From positions 1 to 41,697 of the forward strand of contig JAJZJN010000006.1 in the NCBI GenBank assembly GCA_021851165.1: DNA of 41,697 nt. The letters run 5' to 3'. Made by a program: the position numbers and the translations under genes. Below are positions 16,740 to 24,070 of the stretch, in pieces. Position 1 is the first letter of the stretch; each line of letters opens with the position of its first letter. The DNA is from Actinomycetes bacterium. GTDB lineage: Bacteria; Actinomycetota; Acidimicrobiia; Acidimicrobiales; JAJZJN01. A model generated the notes under the pieces. That model did not search any database and was not told the DNA's origin. It saw only the letters and a program-made list of their open reading frames with translations.

Positions 16740-16756
16740 GTGCCATTAGATGGCAC
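16740..16756. promoter_or_regulatory. Palindrome GTGCCAT-TAG-ATGGCAC, possible MarR operator
   Basis: A perfect inverted repeat with 7-bp arms and a 3-base centre between marR and the divergent TIGR03084 gene. The 17-bp size and two-fold symmetry fit a MarR-type dimer site, and it shares the GTGCC half-site with 16673-16682. It lies 52 bases before the -10-like box of the TIGR03084 gene. Confidence 0.45.
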
Positions 16757-16807
16757 TTAGGAGGAACGGTGCTGTTTGCCGATAGGCAGTGGGAGATGTC
16801 CCGACGC

Positions 16808-16813
16808 TAGTCT
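16808..16813 (+). promoter_or_regulatory. -10 box TAGTCT for a leaderless start
   Basis: TAGTCT ends 6 bases before the GTG at 16820, the spacing expected if transcription starts at the initiation codon. No ribosome-binding site and no clear -35 box are visible, which is common for leaderless actinobacterial genes. Confidence 0.45.
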
Positions 16814-16819
16814 GGCAGC

Positions 16820-17665
16820 GTGTCGGGTACAGCCCCCAGCCTGCCAGAACTACTGGATGATCTCGCCTCAGAGCACGAGGCACTCGAGGGGATCATCGCC
16901 GCGATCAGCGACGAGGATTGGGACGTCCCTACTCCTGCACAGGGTTGGGTGGTTCGCGACCAGATAAGCCATCTGGCCTTCTTCGATGACGTCGCTCGGC
17001 TTGCGGTCGCAGATCCCCCCGGCTTCTCCGCGCTGGTGTCCCGGGTGCTGGAGCCGGGAGCGGACCCCATGGCAGAGCACCTGGGCCGGGGACGATCGAT
17101 GTCAGGAAGGCAACTTCTCGATTGGTGGCGGGAAGCTCGTCAAGGAATGTTGTCGACCTTTGCGGGCCTCGATCCTGACAGCCGGATCGCCTGGTTCGGG
17201 CCGGCCATGGGGGTGCGCTCGTTCGTATCGGCTCGCCTGATGGAGACTTGGGCTCATGGTTACGACGTGGCGGACGCCCTTGGTATCGTTCCGGTTCCTA
17301 CTGCCAGGCTGCGCCATGTAGCGCAACTGGGCGTGAGGGCTCGCGGGTTTTCCTATGCCGTGCATGGCCGTGAGTTACCAACCGCCCATGTCAGCGTCGA
17401 GCTGGAGGGCCCCGGCGGCGAGAATTGGTCGTGGGGTGGTGGTGGTGACGGTGGCTCGCATGTGATCACTGGCATGGGGCGGTCGGATCTGGTTCGCGGT
17501 CCAGCGCTCGACTTCTGCCTGGTGGTCACCCAGCGTCGCAACATCGCCGACACGGCTCTAGTCATCGAGGGTCCTGCCGCCCAGGAGTGGATGCAGATAG
17601 CTCAGGCGTTTGCTGGCCCGCCCGGCCCCGGACGACCGGCTGCCGGAGCGTCGCGCAGGATCTGA
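16820..17665 (+). CDS. TIGR03084-type / mycothiol maleylpyruvate isomerase-like protein
   Basis: A 281-residue protein of the DinB/MDMPI fold. The N-terminal half has DLASEHEALEGII, then TPAQGWVVRDQISHLAFFD (39-57) and METWAHGYDVADALG, whose histidines match the metal ligands of mycothiol-dependent isomerases. The C-terminal half resembles the TIGR03084 family tail (LEGPGGENWSWG...DFCLVVTQRRN.ADTALVIEGPAAQEWMQIAQAFAG). Members occur in actinobacteria and are thought to be thiol-dependent, but their reactions are mostly unknown. The start is GTG 16820, apparently leaderless. Its last 64 bases overlap the 3' end of the convergent Lgt-like gene. It contains one rare TTA codon at 17375. Confidence 0.85.
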   Translation: MSGTAPSLPELLDDLASEHEALEGIIAAISDEDWDVPTPAQGWVVRDQISHLAFFDDVARLAVADPPGFSALVSRVLEPGADPMAEHLGRGRSMSGRQLLDWWREARQGMLSTFAGLDPDSRIAWFGPAMGVRSFVSARLMETWAHGYDVADALGIVPVPTARLRHVAQLGVRARGFSYAVHGRELPTAHVSVELEGPGGENWSWGGGGDGGSHVITGMGRSDLVRGPALDFCLVVTQRRNIADTALVIEGPAAQEWMQIAQAFAGPPGPGRPAAGASRRI

Positions 17666-18483
17666 GCAGGATCGAGCGAGCCGATCCCCGCATGATGCCC
17701 ACGGTCGTTTCCCTCGACGGCGCCCGCGGTGCGCTGGCGCCTCCACAGCACGAGCATCACGATCCCCCCGCCGAAGAACATCGCGAGCCCGGCAAGCTCG
17801 ACCAGCTCGGCTCCGAGGTGCCCCGGCTCGGCTAGCCACAGGCGCTCCTCGTAGAAGCGCGCCAAGCCCCAAAGCGACGTCGCTGCTGCCAGGACGAAGC
17901 CGGTAGGACGCCTAGAGTACCTCCGCTCTATGAGCAGCAGGATCCCGAATATAACGAAGTAGTCGATTGCCTGGAAGATCGGAACGGGCAATCGCTTCCC
18001 CACCTGGTCTGCGTAGTACATCCCGAACCACTGTGAGGTCGGGTGTCCCCCACCGGCGACCATGAGCTGGGGTCCGAGAAGCCGGCCGAGTGCCCACGCT
18101 GCCACCAATACCGGAGCAATGAGGTCGAGCGCCGGCATAACCTTCAGTTCCGGGCAGCGCTTCTTGAGCAGGATGATGCCCGTGGGCACGGCGAACAACA
18201 GTCCGCCGAACGACGACAGTCCACCGTGCCAAACCTGCAGGATCTGGCCTGGCTGGGCAGTGTAGAACGACAGGTTGGCGAGAACGTGCATCACCCGGGC
18301 ACCCACTAATGCCGACACGACCAGCCATACGAACACCCCGGTAAACCACTGCCAGGGATACCCGGCCTTGCGCAGTCGTCGCTCGAAGTAGCGGTAGCCG
18401 AACCAGAACGTGATGGCCAGCCCGATACCGTAGGTATGCACTATCAGGGGCCCTATGTGGAACGCGACAGGTATCGGTCTCAT
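17602..18483 (-). CDS. Lgt-like prolipoprotein diacylglyceryl transferase, divergent
   Basis: A 293-residue membrane protein of the Lgt family with about seven membrane segments. VHTYGIGLAITFWFGYRY (15-32), QVWHGGLSSFGGLL (83-96), AAWALGRLLG (128-137) and ARFYEERLWLAEPGH match Lgt regions in order. Lgt moves diacylglycerol from phosphatidylglycerol to the lipobox Cys of prolipoproteins. In E. coli Lgt the motif GGMSFHGG contains the essential His103; here the aligned residue is Phe92. The Asn and Glu after the conserved GR (R134) are also not recognisable. It may be a paralogue with altered chemistry. The C-terminal tail after residue 255 is polar and low-complexity. ATG 18483 is the natural start. 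Gene assignment is family-level only, so no symbol is given. Confidence 0.78.
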   Translation of the reverse strand: MRPIPVAFHIGPLIVHTYGIGLAITFWFGYRYFERRLRKAGYPWQWFTGVFVWLVVSALVGARVMHVLANLSFYTAQPGQILQVWHGGLSSFGGLLFAVPTGIILLKKRCPELKVMPALDLIAPVLVAAWALGRLLGPQLMVAGGGHPTSQWFGMYYADQVGKRLPVPIFQAIDYFVIFGILLLIERRYSRRPTGFVLAAATSLWGLARFYEERLWLAEPGHLGAELVELAGLAMFFGGGIVMLVLWRRQRTAGAVEGNDRGHHAGIGSLDPAQILRDAPAAGRPGPGGPANA

Positions 18484-18630
18484 ATGGTCGATCGTCTCAC
18501 GGGTATCACCCTTCGCCTACCAAGCGGCCAGCCGGCCGACACCTGCACTGCCCAAGTCTACTGGCGGCGACTCGGGATTGCGCCGCAGGCAGGCCACCCA
18601 CGCCGTGTAGGACACTTGTGGCAACGAGCC

Positions 18631-18648
18631 CGCCGGAACGGTCCGGCG
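18631..18648 (+). other. Stem-loop just upstream of the SDR ribosome-binding site
   Basis: CGCCGGA-ACGG-TCCGGCG is a perfect 7-bp stem with a 4-base loop ending five bases before GGAGG (18653-18657). It could act as an operator or affect initiation. The rest of the 179-bp divergent spacer shows no clear promoter. Confidence 0.4.
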
Positions 18649-18662
18649 ATACGGAGGCAGCC

Positions 18663-19520
18663 ATGGATGAGTTGGGTGGGAAGGTAGCGCTGGTCACAGG
18701 AGGGGCCTCCGGCATAGGTGCCGCAGTGTCCAGGCTGTTGGCCGACAGGGGAGCGCAGGTGCTGGTAGTGGATGTGGACCCGGACGGGGGGAGGCGCGTC
18801 GCAGACGAGGTTGGGGGAACCTTCATGCGGGCTGACGTGAGTAGGCCAGAGGACTTCAAGGCCGTGATCGACCTCGCGGTGAACCATCTCGGGGGGATCG
18901 ACGTAGCGCATCTGAATGCCGGGGTGCTCACGGGTGAGGCCTCCATCGTGAAGCTTTCCGACACCGACTACAGGCGGATCCTCGGCGCGAATGTCGACGG
19001 GGTGGTCTTCGGCCTGCGGGCGGTCGTCCCGGTGATGGCGGAGGCAGGAGGAGGAGCGATCGTAGTGACGGCGTCCCTGGCCGGCTTGGTCCCCTTCAGC
19101 GCCGATCCGATCTATGCCATGACCAAGCATGCCGTGATCGGCCTGGTGCGCTCTCTGCCTCCGCAACTCGATCCGCTCTCGATACGGATCAACGCTGTCT
19201 GTCCCGGGCTGGTGGACACGCCGCTTGTCGATGTCCGTGCTCGCAAGCTGCTCGATGGAGCAGGGTTTCCCCTCATCACGGCCGAGGCGGTGGCTGCTGC
19301 CGTGCTCGGCTGCATCCTCGGCACCGGCCCTGCCGTCTCAACCGGCCCTGCCGCCTCAACCGGCCCTGCCGCCTCAACCGGCCCTGCCGCCTCAACCGGC
19401 CAGGCGATCGTGGTGCAGCCAGGAGCCGAGCCGGTCGTCTACCGCTTCGGCAGCGCCCCTGGTCCACGCGCGGCCGGCTCGGAGGGGCGGGTCCCACCGG
19501 AGATCGGCTTTGCTCGATGA
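18663..19520 (+). CDS. Short-chain dehydrogenase/reductase
   Basis: A 285-residue classical SDR oxidoreductase. The cofactor loop is TGGASGIG (12-19). Asp38 after strand 2 (LVVDVDPD) suggests NAD(H) preference. HLNAGV holds Asn85, and the catalytic set is Asn110, Ser138, Tyr151 and Lys155 (YAMTK). The substrate is not predictable. ATG 18663 has GGAGG five bases before it; the in-frame extension to 18618 lacks a site. Between LGCILG and the final strand TGQAIVVQPG, four copies of a six-residue repeat (TGPAxS) are inserted at about residues 221-246. The stop overlaps the ATG of the next gene (ATGA), so the oxidoreductase pair is translationally coupled. Confidence 0.9.
   Translation: MDELGGKVALVTGGASGIGAAVSRLLADRGAQVLVVDVDPDGGRRVADEVGGTFMRADVSRPEDFKAVIDLAVNHLGGIDVAHLNAGVLTGEASIVKLSDTDYRRILGANVDGVVFGLRAVVPVMAEAGGGAIVVTASLAGLVPFSADPIYAMTKHAVIGLVRSLPPQLDPLSIRINAVCPGLVDTPLVDVRARKLLDGAGFPLITAEAVAAAVLGCILGTGPAVSTGPAASTGPAASTGPAASTGQAIVVQPGAEPVVYRFGSAPGPRAAGSEGRVPPEIGFAR
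19323..19402 (+). repeat. 18-bp tandem repeat inside the SDR gene
   Basis: Four copies of ACCGGCCCTGCCGCCTCA (the first with T for C at base 14) run from 19323 to 19394, followed by a partial copy. They encode TGPAAS repeats in a loop before the C-terminal strand, away from the active-site residues. Confidence 0.97.
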
Positions 19521-19975
19521 GCCGGCGTGACCTGATCAGGATGACTCCAGATGAGGTGGAGGCCTTCCTCGGTGGTAAGCACACCATGAACGTCGCCACC
19601 CTGAGCCCCAGCGGGCAGCCGCACCTGGTGGCCATGTGGTACGGATTTATTGATGGTGCCCCGGCATTGTGGACCTATTCCCGCTCGCAGAAGGTGATGA
19701 ATCTTCGCCGTGACCCTCGGATCACCTGTCTCGTCGAGACGGGAGACACCTACGACACCCTTCGCGGGGTGGAGCTGGTCGGCACCGGGACCATCCTGGA
19801 AGACGCGGCTGCGATCACGCAGGTCGGCCAGAGCGTCTACAGCCGGTACTTCGGTGTCGTGGACGAGCTCTCCCGCCCGATCGTCGAGAGGATGGGGGCA
19901 AAGCGGGTGGCAGTGAGGATCGATGTCGTGAGTGTCGTGTCATGGGACCACGCGAAGCTAGGGGGCGTCTACTGA
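19517..19975 (+). CDS. PPOX-class F420/flavin-dependent oxidoreductase family protein
   Basis: A 152-residue split-barrel protein of the pyridoxamine-phosphate-oxidase-like class. LGGKHTMNVATLSPSGQPHLVAMWYGFIDGAPALWTYSRSQK followed by NLRRDPRITCLVE is the usual opening of actinobacterial F420-binding members, and VELVGTGTILED the next barrel section. Known relatives are F420-dependent reductases or F420/FMN/haem binders; the ligand here is unproved. ATG 19517 overlaps the SDR stop by four bases, so the two are likely coupled and perhaps work on the same substrate. A hairpin follows the stop. Confidence 0.85.
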   Translation: MSRRDLIRMTPDEVEAFLGGKHTMNVATLSPSGQPHLVAMWYGFIDGAPALWTYSRSQKVMNLRRDPRITCLVETGDTYDTLRGVELVGTGTILEDAAAITQVGQSVYSRYFGVVDELSRPIVERMGAKRVAVRIDVVSVVSWDHAKLGGVY

Positions 19976-19976
19976 T

Positions 19977-19996
19977 GCCGGCGAATGCCTGCCGGC
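19977..19996 (+). terminator. Hairpin directly after the PPOX-class gene
   Basis: GCCGGC-GAATGCCT-GCCGGC (6-bp stem, 8-base loop) begins one base after the stop codon. There is no T-run behind it, so it would be an actinobacterial U-less terminator at best. Confidence 0.35.
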
Positions 19997-20027
19997 GGGG
20001 CCTAATCCGCGCGGCCGTGTGTTCCGG

Positions 20028-20033
20028 TAACAT
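20028..20033 (+). promoter_or_regulatory. -10 box TAACAT for a leaderless start
   Basis: TAACAT lies 7 bases before the ATG at 20041 of the CitE-like gene. No Shine-Dalgarno sequence and no clear -35 are seen, so transcription may begin at the ATG itself. Confidence 0.45.
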
Positions 20034-20040
20034 CTGACCC

Positions 20041-20988
20041 ATGTCCGCACGCAGCAGGAACCTGCCGCGCCGTTCGTGCCTGTCGGTGCCCGGCTCGAAC
20101 GAGCGCTTCTTGGAGAAGGCCCCGACGGTGGCGGCCGACATGACCTTCTTGGACCTGGAGGACTCGGTGGCCCCCCTTGAGAAGGTCGAGGCGAGGTCCA
20201 AGGTCGTCGAGGCGATCCGCAAGCAGCCCTGGGATGACCGGGTGCTATGCGTGAGGCTCAACGCGTGGGACACGAAGTGGACCTACGGGGACGTGATAGA
20301 CGTGGTCTCGGGCAGCGGTGAGCGGCTGGACGAGGTGATGCTGCCCAAGGTCCAGTCGGCAGCCGAGGTGGTCGCGCTGGATCTGCTGCTGAGCCAGGTG
20401 GAGGCCAACTGCGGCCTTCCGGCCGGGCATGTGGGCATCGAAGCCCAGATCGAGACGACGAGGGGACTCATCAATGTCGAGGAGATATGCGCCGCATCAC
20501 CGAGGCTGGAAACCATCATCTTCGGTCCTGCCGACTTTGCAGCGTCGATGGAGATGCCGGTGCTCACAGGTGGCGTTCAGATACCCGAGTATCCCGGCGA
20601 TCACTTCCACTACGTCTTCTCGAAGATCCTCATGGCTGGCCGGGCCAATGGCTTGCAGGTGATTGACGGGCCCTATCTGAAGATACGCGACACCGACGGG
20701 CTGCGGGACTTCTGCCAGCGTACGCGCACGCTCGGATACGACGGCAAGTGGGCACTGAACCCTGACCAGGTAGCCGTGTTGAACGAGGTTTACTCGCCCA
20801 CCCAGGAGCAGTTCGACCGGGCGTGGAGCATACTCGACGCCTATCGCGAGGCGACCGAGAACGAGCGGAAGGGCGCTGTGATGTTCGGCGACGAGATGAT
20901 CGACGAGGCGAGCCGGAAGATGGCGCTCAAGTTCGTCTCCCGTGGAGTACGTGCAGGATTGCAGCGCTCGGCGGAGCGATCGTCCTGA
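20041..20988 (+). CDS. CitE-like HpcH/HpaI family CoA-ester lyase
   Basis: A 315-residue TIM-barrel lyase of the citrate lyase beta/malyl-CoA lyase family. RRSCLSVPGSNERFLEKAP (10-28) is the CoA-contacting start, TFLDLEDSVAPLEK (35-48) contains metal-adjacent acidic residues, IEAQIETTRGLINVEEI supplies the metal-binding Glu, and FGPADFAASM the conserved Asp. Members cleave L-malyl-CoA, beta-methylmalyl-CoA or citramalyl-CoA to acetyl- or propionyl-CoA plus a keto acid. The single-subunit form without citrate-lyase partners favours a malyl-CoA-type lyase, but the exact substrate is not decidable. The ATG at 20041 looks leaderless. It lies just upstream of secY where rplO is usually found. Confidence 0.88.
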   Translation: MSARSRNLPRRSCLSVPGSNERFLEKAPTVAADMTFLDLEDSVAPLEKVEARSKVVEAIRKQPWDDRVLCVRLNAWDTKWTYGDVIDVVSGSGERLDEVMLPKVQSAAEVVALDLLLSQVEANCGLPAGHVGIEAQIETTRGLINVEEICAASPRLETIIFGPADFAASMEMPVLTGGVQIPEYPGDHFHYVFSKILMAGRANGLQVIDGPYLKIRDTDGLRDFCQRTRTLGYDGKWALNPDQVAVLNEVYSPTQEQFDRAWSILDAYREATENERKGAVMFGDEMIDEASRKMALKFVSRGVRAGLQRSAERSS

Positions 20989-21103
20989 CCTAACGGTTCG
21001 GTGTCCGACTCGCGGCTAGCCTATTTTGGCGAGCCCGAGGGTGGTGGGCAGAGATAGTCGACCGTGAGCTACGCAACGGCGGGCTCGATTGGGAGGAGGA
21101 GCT

Positions 21104-22393
21104 GTGCTGTCGAGCCTGAAGAACATCTTCAAGGTTCCCGACCTGCGCAATAAGGTTCTTTTCACGCTAGGGGTCATAGCCCTGTACCAGATCGGTACCA
21201 ATGTGATAGTTCCAGGAGTCAGCTTTGCCCAGGTGCAGGTGCTCGAGAACCAAGCCAAGCAGGCTGGCATCCTGGGGTTCTTGAACCTGTTCTCGGGTGG
21301 TGGGCTCACCCGCATGGCAGTCTTCGGGCTCGGGATCATGCCCTATATCACCAGCTCGATCATCATCCAGCTCTTGGCCACGGTGATCCCGAAGCTCGAG
21401 GAGTGGCGCGATCAGGGGGCTGTAGGCCAGAAGAAGCTGACGCAGACGACGCGCTACTTGACCGTGGGGCTTGCGCTGATGCAGTCGACTGGTCTTGCCT
21501 ACCTGTTCCACAGCGGCGGCGGCGGCCTGTTCGGCAGCAGCAATATCGATCTCATTCCAAATTTCACCGTGCCTCGCGTTGCATTCATCGTGTTGACCTT
21601 GACGGCAGGCACTGCCTTCGTCATGTGGTTGGCCGAGCTGATCACCCAGCGTGGGATAGGTCAGGGCATGTCGATCTTGATCTTCGCAAACGTGGTGGCA
21701 GGCATACCTGCCGGCGGGGGGGCGGTGTTCGCCGAGGGTGGCAAGCTCAAGTTCGGGGTGATAGTGGCGCTGACGCTTGTGCTGGTGGTGGCAGTGGTGT
21801 TCATGGAGCTCGGCCAGCGCCGCATACCGGTGACCTTCGCCAAGCGCGTCGTCGGACGCCGTGTGTACGGAGGCTCGTCGACTTACATACCGCTGAAGGT
21901 GAACCAGTCAGGCGTGATCCCTATCATCTTCGCCAGCTCCCTGCTTTACATACCTGTGCTGCTCTCGAACATCCTGCCGTGGACTGGCTTCAGGCTGTTC
22001 GTGAACAATCACATCCAGCCGACGAGCCTGCTCTACGTGCTCCTGTACGGCATTCTCATATTCGGGTTCACCTTCTTCTACGTGTACGTAGCGTTCGATC
22101 CCCACCAGCAGGCCGACATCATCCGCAAGCAGGGTGGGTTCATCCCGGGCATCCGGCCCGGCCCGCCGACCGAGCGCTACCTTGCGCGCATCTTGAACCG
22201 GATAACCGTGACCGGGGGCCTTTACCTTGCGTGTGTGGCGGTGTTGCCGTCGCTGCTCATGGCACTGTGGAACCTCCATGGATATCCCTTCTACGGCACC
22301 ACGCTTCTGATAGCGGTAGGGGTGTCGCTCGAAACGATGCGCCAGATCGACAGCCAGTTGATGATGCGCAACTACGAGGGATTCCTCAAGTAG
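21104..22393 (+). CDS. secY: SecY preprotein translocase channel subunit
   Basis: A 429-residue multi-pass membrane protein, the pore of the Sec translocase with SecE and SecG. The sequence has ten hydrophobic segments. NKVLFTLGVIALYQIGTNVIVPGV, FGLGIMPYITSSIIIQLL, LITQRGIGQGMSILIF, RRIPVTFAKRVVGRRVYGG, YIPLKVNQSGVIPIIFASSLL, FDPHQQADIIRKQGGFIPGIRPG and the C-terminal MRQIDSQLMMRNYEGFLK are all characteristic SecY blocks. GTG 21104 is chosen because GGGAGGAGGAG is directly upstream; a TTG at 21089 would put the ribosome-binding site inside the gene. It heads the secY-adk-map-infA group. Upstream is a lyase gene, not rplO. Confidence 0.97.
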   Translation: MLSSLKNIFKVPDLRNKVLFTLGVIALYQIGTNVIVPGVSFAQVQVLENQAKQAGILGFLNLFSGGGLTRMAVFGLGIMPYITSSIIIQLLATVIPKLEEWRDQGAVGQKKLTQTTRYLTVGLALMQSTGLAYLFHSGGGGLFGSSNIDLIPNFTVPRVAFIVLTLTAGTAFVMWLAELITQRGIGQGMSILIFANVVAGIPAGGGAVFAEGGKLKFGVIVALTLVLVVAVVFMELGQRRIPVTFAKRVVGRRVYGGSSTYIPLKVNQSGVIPIIFASSLLYIPVLLSNILPWTGFRLFVNNHIQPTSLLYVLLYGILIFGFTFFYVYVAFDPHQQADIIRKQGGFIPGIRPGPPTERYLARILNRITVTGGLYLACVAVLPSLLMALWNLHGYPFYGTTLLIAVGVSLETMRQIDSQLMMRNYEGFLK

Positions 22394-22397
22394 CCCG

Positions 22398-23087
22398 GTG
22401 GTACCTGGCGCGAGGCTGGTGGTCCTCGGCAAGCAAGGGGCCGGCAAGGGGACGCAGTGCGTCCGCTTGTCTCATCACTACGTGGTCCCGCATGTCTCCA
22501 CGGGCGACATGCTGCGTGCCGCAGTGAAGTCGGGGTCCGCACTGGGGGAGAAGGTGAGGCAGGTTATGGACCGCGGCGAGTTGCTCGGTGACGACTTGAT
22601 CATGGAAATGGTTGCAGACCGCCTGTCCGAGCCTGACTGCCGGGCGCGCGGGTTCGTCCTGGACGGATGCCCTCGCACCATCAACCAGGCTCAGGCGCTG
22701 GCTGCCCTGCTGTCGCCTGGAGACGTGGACTTGGTGGTCGACATCGAGGTGCCAACGGCCCAGGTGCTGCGCCGCCTGGCCGGCAGGAGGGTCTGCGTCG
22801 ACTGCGGCGCCAATTATTCGGTGACGTCTCCGCCGAAGGTCAACTGGACATGCGATGTCTGCGGGGGCGAGGTAGTCCAGCGGGAGGACGACACCGAGGA
22901 GGCCATTAGCCGCCGCCTCGACATCTACGAGAAGCAGACCGCTCCGCTGATCACCTGGTACACCGAGCGTGGACAGCTGGCCCGGGTGAACGGGGTCGGC
23001 TCCCCTGATGCCGTGCTGCGCCGCATCATCCGTGCAGTAGAAGATCGTCGTGAGGGATCCTCCGGCGTGGCTGCGAGGCGGTCATGA
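22398..23087 (+). CDS. adk: Adenylate kinase with zinc-type lid
   Basis: A 229-residue adenylate kinase (ATP + AMP = 2 ADP). The P-loop is GKQGAGKGTQ (11-20), slightly different from the common GPPGAGKGTQ. VSTGDMLR (33-40) and GFVLDGCPRT form the AMP site, and RRLDIYEKQTAPLI the lid return. The lid has four Cys (CVDCGANY...CDVCGG), so it should bind zinc like Gram-positive enzymes, unlike the four-residue polar lid of many actinobacteria. GTG 22398 begins four bases after the secY stop. The 3' end overlaps map by four bases (ATGA). Confidence 0.96.
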   Translation: MVPGARLVVLGKQGAGKGTQCVRLSHHYVVPHVSTGDMLRAAVKSGSALGEKVRQVMDRGELLGDDLIMEMVADRLSEPDCRARGFVLDGCPRTINQAQALAALLSPGDVDLVVDIEVPTAQVLRRLAGRRVCVDCGANYSVTSPPKVNWTCDVCGGEVVQREDDTEEAISRRLDIYEKQTAPLITWYTERGQLARVNGVGSPDAVLRRIIRAVEDRREGSSGVAARRS

Positions 23088-23824
23088 TCCGTTCGTCCGA
23101 CGAGATCGCCAAGATGCGCCGTGCAGGAAGGGTTGTAGCCGAGATGCACGCGGCCACGAGGGCTGCGGCAAAGCCCGGGGTAACCACTGCCGAGCTCGAC
23201 CGGGTGGCCGCCGAGGTGATCGAGCGTCGTGGTGCCAGATCCAACTTCCTGCACTACAGGGGCTTCCCCGCTGTGATCTGCACATCACCCAACGACATGA
23301 TCGTCCACGGCATTCCGGACGGCTACGTGCTGGCCGAAGGCGACATCCTCTCTGTGGACTGTGGCGCGATCGTCGAGGGATACCATGGCGATGCGGCTTT
23401 CACGATGGGAATCGGTGAGATCTCGCCGGAGGCGGCTCGCTTGCTGGAGGTCACCGAGCGGTCGCTGTGGGCTGGGATCGAGCAGCTCCGACCTGGAAAC
23501 CGTCTCCATCGGGTCGGCGAGGCAGTCCAGAAGGTCGCCGAGGCAGCGGGCTACTCCGTGGTCAGGGAGTACGTCGGCCATGCCATCGGCACCGCGATGC
23601 ACGAGGATCCTCAGGTTCCCAACTACTGGCCTGGGACCCCGGGCCCTACGCTCAAGCCGGGCATGGTGTTCGCCGTGGAGCCGATGGTGAACGCAGGTGG
23701 GCCTGCCACGGTGCTGCTGGACGACGGATGGAGCGTAGTCACGGCGGACGGGAGCCTGTCCGCTCATTTCGAGCACACCATCGCAGTGACCGCGGATGGA
23801 CCGGAGGTGCTCACGGTCCTCTAG
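23084..23824 (+). CDS. map: Methionine aminopeptidase type I
   Basis: A 246-residue metalloprotease that removes the initiator Met. All five metal ligands are visible: Asp92, Asp103, His166, Glu199 and Glu230, in SVDCGAIVEGYHGDAAFT, GHAIGTAMHE, FAVEPM and HFEHTIAVT. His75 in NDMIVHGIP is the conserved active-site histidine. There is no N-terminal zinc-finger extension. The ATG overlaps the adk stop. A 246-base non-coding leader separates it from infA. Confidence 0.96.
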   Translation: MIRSSDEIAKMRRAGRVVAEMHAATRAAAKPGVTTAELDRVAAEVIERRGARSNFLHYRGFPAVICTSPNDMIVHGIPDGYVLAEGDILSVDCGAIVEGYHGDAAFTMGIGEISPEAARLLEVTERSLWAGIEQLRPGNRLHRVGEAVQKVAEAAGYSVVREYVGHAIGTAMHEDPQVPNYWPGTPGPTLKPGMVFAVEPMVNAGGPATVLLDDGWSVVTADGSLSAHFEHTIAVTADGPEVLTVL

Positions 23825-24070
23825 ATCCGGCACCGGGTTGGGTAGGATGCCGATTGGCTGTGGATCGGCTATCATGGTTCGTCGGCTCTTGGAGCCGAGC
23901 CTGAGCAGGGTGGGCGGGAGTCCCTCTGGAAAGGTTCGGTGTGTCGCGGGAAAGTCCCGTGATGGATGGAGCCCCGCAGCTGGCTGCCGTAGCCGGTGTC
24001 CGGCGGGCCAACAGAACGGTACGCTGAGCCCTCAGGGCTTGCCGTGCAACTCAAGACGGAGGAGGATCAC
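23825..24070 (+). ncRNA. Structured-looking 246-base leader between map and infA
   Basis: This is one of the longest untranslated stretches in the plus-strand ribosomal cluster. It contains a clean hairpin TCGGCTC-TTG-GAGCCGA near 23882-23898, a second CGGGA-AAG-TCCCG near 23948-23960, and a third, AGCCC-TCA-GGGCT near 24028-24040, nested in ACGG...CCGT shortly before the infA ribosome-binding site. The arrangement suggests a folded 5' leader, possibly regulatory. It does not match any riboswitch consensus I can write down; pieces such as GGTTCGGTG and CCCCGCAGCTGG recall cobalamin riboswitches, but spacing and order are wrong. No promoter is obvious. Confidence 0.35.

Noticed and set aside
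23880-24010. Cobalamin riboswitch upstream of infA
   Set aside because: Fragments such as GGTTCGGTG and CCCCGCAGCTGG resemble its core, but their order, spacing and pairing do not fit the consensus, and the downstream genes have no link to B12.
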